Assembly (NCBI GenBank): GCA_011046405.1
Contig: DSAR01000511.1
Coordinates: 1 to 8,307, forward strand
Direction of reading: 5' to 3'
DNA: 8,307 nucleotides
Source of the DNA: Chloroflexota bacterium
GTDB lineage: Bacteria > Chloroflexota > Anaerolineae > B4-G1
The position numbers were made by a program, and so were the translations under genes. Shown here piece after piece: positions 6,059-8,307 of the stretch. Position 1 is the stretch's first letter. The number at the start of each line of letters is the position of its first letter. The notes under the pieces were generated by a model, which ran no database searches, had not been told where the DNA came from, and was given only the letters and a program-made list of their open reading frames with translations.

Positions 6059-6123
6059 GCCACGAATTACACGAATTGTCACTAATCTTTGGGTTTTTCG
6101 CGTTAATTCGTGCAATTCGTGGC
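6059..6123. repeat. CACGAATT palindromic repeat
   Basis: The left arm GCCACGAATTACACGAATT (6059-6077) and right arm AATTCGTGCAATTCGTGGC (6105-6123) are reverse complements with one mismatch over 19 bp, around a 27-nt centre. Repeats of this CCACGAATT/AATTCGTGG type are frequent between genes in many environmental bacterial genomes. No coding role; the frame through it (5746-6126) is not a gene. Confidence 0.85.
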
Positions 6124-6360
6124 TAATTTCTCACCGCGACCATGCGAAATCCCAAAGAACCATATTTTTCTGAAGCTCCGCCAGTATAACTGACCCTGGC
6201 ATTTTATCAAGGGTAACTACCCAGACATCTGCTGGGAGGGGGGCAGCCCCCGATTTGGTATGAGAAACGATCAAGATGTAGTACACCCATGAAACAAAAC
6301 GTACCCGATAGATGTGAAGATGTTTCTTGGTTTCCCATAACTGACTTACTTGCAACCTTG
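6124..6360. other. Intergenic stretch, nothing recognised
   Basis: No convincing gene, RNA or promoter is seen. A 74-codon minus-strand frame (6131-6355) starts with TTG, has a poorly spaced ribosome site, and its product is not recognised. A GC run GGGGGC-A-GCCCCC near 6237-6250 has no loop and cannot form a useful hairpin. Confidence 0.4.
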
Positions 6361-6368
6361 CAAACTTC

Positions 6369-6500
6369 GTAACTGCTCAGCCTAGTGCCCGTTTGCAGCA
6401 GATGGGCGGGAGTTTGGGTTGTTTGGCGGGTGCTTCGCACCCGCCAAACAACCCAAACTCCCACTCTCCATCGCAGCAAGGGACTGGCCTGAGCAGTTAC
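6369..6500. mobile_element. MITE-like element 2 (132 bp) with perfect terminal repeats
   Basis: The ends GTAACTGCTCAG (6369-6380) and CTGAGCAGTTAC (6489-6500) are a perfect 12-bp inverted pair. They are flanked by an 8-bp direct repeat with one mismatch, CAAACTTC (6361-6368) and CAACCTTC (6501-6508). Inside, 6408-6433 and 6437-6462 form a perfect 26-bp inverted repeat with a 3-nt loop (TTC). The right flank overlaps the stop codon of the ABC ATPase gene (TGA, 6509-6507). It shares its termini with element 1, but not its interior. It encodes no protein. IS66-like ends (GTAA, 8-bp duplication) suggest a non-autonomous derivative. Confidence 0.75.
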
Positions 6501-6506
6501 CAACCT

Positions 6507-7508
6507 TCAACCTGTAGAACACGCCAACAACCGATCCTCGTAGATATGGCGGACGATCTCCTCAATCTCCGGCTCGCGCACCTGCAGGTCGCGAAGGCGG
6601 TACCGGGCCGACAAGCGGCCGATCAGCGCCGAGGCGGTGACGCTGTCCCGCTCGAACTGGTAGGTGGCGCGGGTGCCGTTCCGCTCGGTGACCTGGGCTC
6701 CCTCGACGTCGACCGAGGGGTAGGCCTGGGCGAAGTAGACGATCAGTTCCCGCCGTCCCCCGAAGCGCTCGCGCAGGTCGTCCAGCGGGCCGTCGAAGAG
6801 CAAGCGCCCCTGGTCGATGATCATCACCCGCTGGCACAGCTTCTCGACGTCGGAGAGATCGTGGGTAGTCAGGATCACGGTGGTGCGCCGTTGGCGGTTG
6901 ATGTACTGGATGAAGCGGTGGATGCGCTCCTTGGCCACCACGTCCAGACCGATCATCGGCTCGTCCAGGAAGAGCAACTGGGGATCGTGGAGCAGCGCGG
7001 CGCAGAGATCGGCCCGCATGCGCTGCCCCAGCGAGAGAGAGCGCACGGGGGTATCCAAGAACGGCTCCAACTCCAGTAGCGCCTTGAACTCGTCCATGTT
7101 GCGGCGAAAACGATCCGCTGGAATTTCGTAGACGTGTTGCAATAGCGCCAGCGACTCGATGACCGGCAGGTCCCACCACAGGGTGGTCCGCTGCCCAAAG
7201 ACCGCGCCCAGGTCGCGCACGTGGACGAGGCGCTCTCGCCAGGGCGTCCGTCCGTTGACCTGGATCACGCCGGACGTGGGTACCAGCAGGCCGGTCAGCA
7301 TCTTGATCGTCGTGGATTTGCCCGCGCCGTTGGGGCCGATGTAGCCAAGCAGTTCGCCGGGCGCGATCTCGAAACTGACGTCATCCACGGCCCGCACGGT
7401 GCGGTATTCGCGGGCGAACAGATCGCGGAGCACGCGCCAGCGCCCCTCGCGGCGCCGGGCGACTTTGAAGTGTTTGCTCAGATTGGAGACGGTGATGATG
7501 GGCGCCAT
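6507..7508 (-). CDS. ABC-2 type exporter ATP-binding protein
   Basis: 333 aa, with all motifs of a working ABC ATPase: Walker A GPNGAGKST (58-66), Q-loop Q106, signature LSLGQ (158-162), Walker B LLFLDEP with D182 and E183, D-loop GLD (187-189) and switch His216 in TTHD. A longer basic N-terminal insertion (about 17-35) and a C-terminal extension of about 80 residues fit the ABC-2 subfamily that pairs with DUF990-type permeases. It powers export of an unknown substrate (drug, lipid or polymer) across the inner membrane. The ATG (7508-7506) lies 2 nt after the permease stop; the ribosome site is weak (GGGAACG), so it is probably translated by coupling. The C-terminus ends in CSTG, then a TGA that overlaps the target duplication of MITE 2. 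No T-tailed terminator follows on this strand. Confidence 0.95.
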   Translation of the reverse strand: MAPIITVSNLSKHFKVARRREGRWRVLRDLFAREYRTVRAVDDVSFEIAPGELLGYIGPNGAGKSTTIKMLTGLLVPTSGVIQVNGRTPWRERLVHVRDLGAVFGQRTTLWWDLPVIESLALLQHVYEIPADRFRRNMDEFKALLELEPFLDTPVRSLSLGQRMRADLCAALLHDPQLLFLDEPMIGLDVVAKERIHRFIQYINRQRRTTVILTTHDLSDVEKLCQRVMIIDQGRLLFDGPLDDLRERFGGRRELIVYFAQAYPSVDVEGAQVTERNGTRATYQFERDSVTASALIGRLSARYRLRDLQVREPEIEEIVRHIYEDRLLACSTG

Positions 7509-7510
7509 CT

Positions 7511-8307
7511 TTACGTTCCCGTGCTGCTATAGCGGCGGACGCCAAAGCGCCAGAAAGCCAGGGCCACGCCGAACGCGCCGAATCCGATCAAGGGTGAGAG
7601 AAACGGGGTGATGGTTGGCATGTCCAACGGATCCGCCTTGTCCAAGAAGTATAGCGCCGGATAATAGTTGAGGAAAATCGCCGGGACGACGTAGGTGAAG
7701 AAGCGTCTCATCCACCTGTTGTAGATGTGCATCGGGTAGGCCATCATCTCGCTGCCGCCGTAGGTGAAGATGTTGATCACCTCGACCCGCTGGACAGTCC
7801 AGAAGGTGCTCGTTGAACCAATGATGAACAATCCGCCAAAAAAGGCGAGCATGCTGGCGATAACCACCGGCAGGTAGATGGCCTTGAGTGGCGTCCAATG
7901 GATACCGGCCGACGAGGTGGCGAATCCCAGGACGGCGACGCCCTGGGCGATGCGGCCCAGGCGGCGCAGGGCGATGTCGCTGCCCAGGATCTGCACGGTG
8001 ACGTCGATGGGGCGGAGCAGCACCTGGTCGAATCCGCCCCGCTGCACCATCTTCGGGGCGAAAGCATCCGGGTCGAAACCGCTGAAGAGCATGTCGGTCA
8101 GGCCGAAGGCGGTCTCGACCAGGCCATACAGGAACGCGATCTCTGTCAGCGTCCAGCCTCCGATACGATCGAAGCGCTGGAAGAGCAGCGCCAAGGTGGC
8201 GAAGCCGATCCCCGCGCCGAATGCCGCCGCCGTCATATCGAGAATCAAGGAGAATCGATACTGGCATTGGGACCGGATTTGCGCGCCGAGCAGGCGCAGG
8301 TAAAGGA
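7511..8307 (-). CDS. ABC-2 transporter permease, DUF990/ABC2_membrane_6-like (5' end outside window)
   Basis: 264 codons are visible; the frame is open to the window edge. An internal TTG at 8248 is not the start: the upstream codons read LYLRLLGAQIRSQCQYRFSL, the usual amphipathic N-terminus of this permease family, so only a few residues are probably missing. About six membrane segments follow, with family-like stretches GGWTLTEIAFLYGL, RGGFDQVLLRPID, a QRVEVINIFTYGG region and a C-terminal FGVALAFWRFGVRRY helix. It forms the membrane channel for the ATPase encoded 2 nt downstream; a second, related permease often belongs to such operons and may lie beyond 8307. The substrate is unknown. 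Confidence 0.9.
   Translation of the reverse strand, partial: LYLRLLGAQIRSQCQYRFSLILDMTAAAFGAGIGFATLALLFQRFDRIGGWTLTEIAFLYGLVETAFGLTDMLFSGFDPDAFAPKMVQRGGFDQVLLRPIDVTVQILGSDIALRRLGRIAQGVAVLGFATSSAGIHWTPLKAIYLPVVIASMLAFFGGLFIIGSTSTFWTVQRVEVINIFTYGGSEMMAYPMHIYNRWMRRFFTYVVPAIFLNYYPALYFLDKADPLDMPTITPFLSPLIGFGAFGVALAFWRFGVRRYSSTGT

Noticed and set aside
5746..6126. 126-codon + strand frame
   Set aside because: It runs through the terminator, the remnant and the CACGAATT repeat; its ending HELHEL...ALIRAIRG is the typical spurious translation of that repeat.
6131..6355. 74-codon minus-strand frame
   Set aside because: TTG start, ribosome site only about 1 nt away, unrecognised product between repeats.
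6408..6462. 26-bp hairpin as an intrinsic terminator for the ABC operon
   Set aside because: No T-tract follows on the minus strand; it is better explained as the core of the MITE, though it may still affect transcripts.

Overview
The window looks like chromosomal DNA of a member of the Chloroflexota (Anaerolineae-like), probably from an environmental genome. This is inferred from gene content and style: a TMEM260-like (DUF2723) glycosyltransferase with Chloroflexi-type C-terminal beta-sandwich domains, a DUF4446 protein, a bactofilin, high-GC coding regions, strong AAGGAGG ribosome sites at constant 7-nt spacing, and intergenic regions full of small repeats. No rRNA, tRNA or CRISPR array is seen.

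Left part, + strand (1-4446): a TTGCCT-N17-TATAAT promoter drives a small winged-helix protein (224-472). A 161-bp MITE-like element (469-629) sits exactly on that gene's stop codon. Next come a 361-aa membrane protein of unknown function (750-1835) and, overlapping its stop codon, an 814-aa multi-membrane DUF2723 glycosyltransferase (1835-4279) carrying an in-frame 7 x 12-bp minisatellite. Its stop codon is the first triplet of an 83-bp sequence repeated twice in tandem (4277-4446).

Middle, + strand (4447-5770): a DUF4446 membrane-anchored protein (4475-4990), then a bactofilin (5155-5712) with its own TTGACA-N17-TATCAT promoter overlapping the DUF4446 stop. The bactofilin leader of about 130 nt contains a diverged third copy of the 83-bp repeat and a ladder of GAAGG units. 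A clear intrinsic terminator closes the unit.

Intergenic 5771-6506 has no intact gene. It holds a decayed acetyltransferase-like fragment on the minus strand, copies of a CACGAATT palindromic repeat, a stretch with nothing recognisable, and a 132-bp MITE-like element (6369-6500) with a 26-bp perfect internal hairpin.

Right part, minus strand (6507-8307): an ABC-2 type exporter, with the permease (DUF990/ABC2_membrane_6-like, running off the window edge) followed 2 nt later by its ATPase.

Functionally, the + strand genes suggest cell-envelope work (lipid-linked sugar transfer, membrane-associated proteins, a cytoskeletal scaffold), but only the 361-aa/DUF2723 pair is demonstrably coupled. 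The most noteworthy non-coding signals are (i) two MITE-like elements sharing the terminus GTAACTGCTCAG with 8-bp target duplications, both inserted at the stop codon of a gene, and (ii) a repeat family that punctuates the DUF2723-DUF4446-bactofilin boundaries and is probably transcribed in the bactofilin leader.
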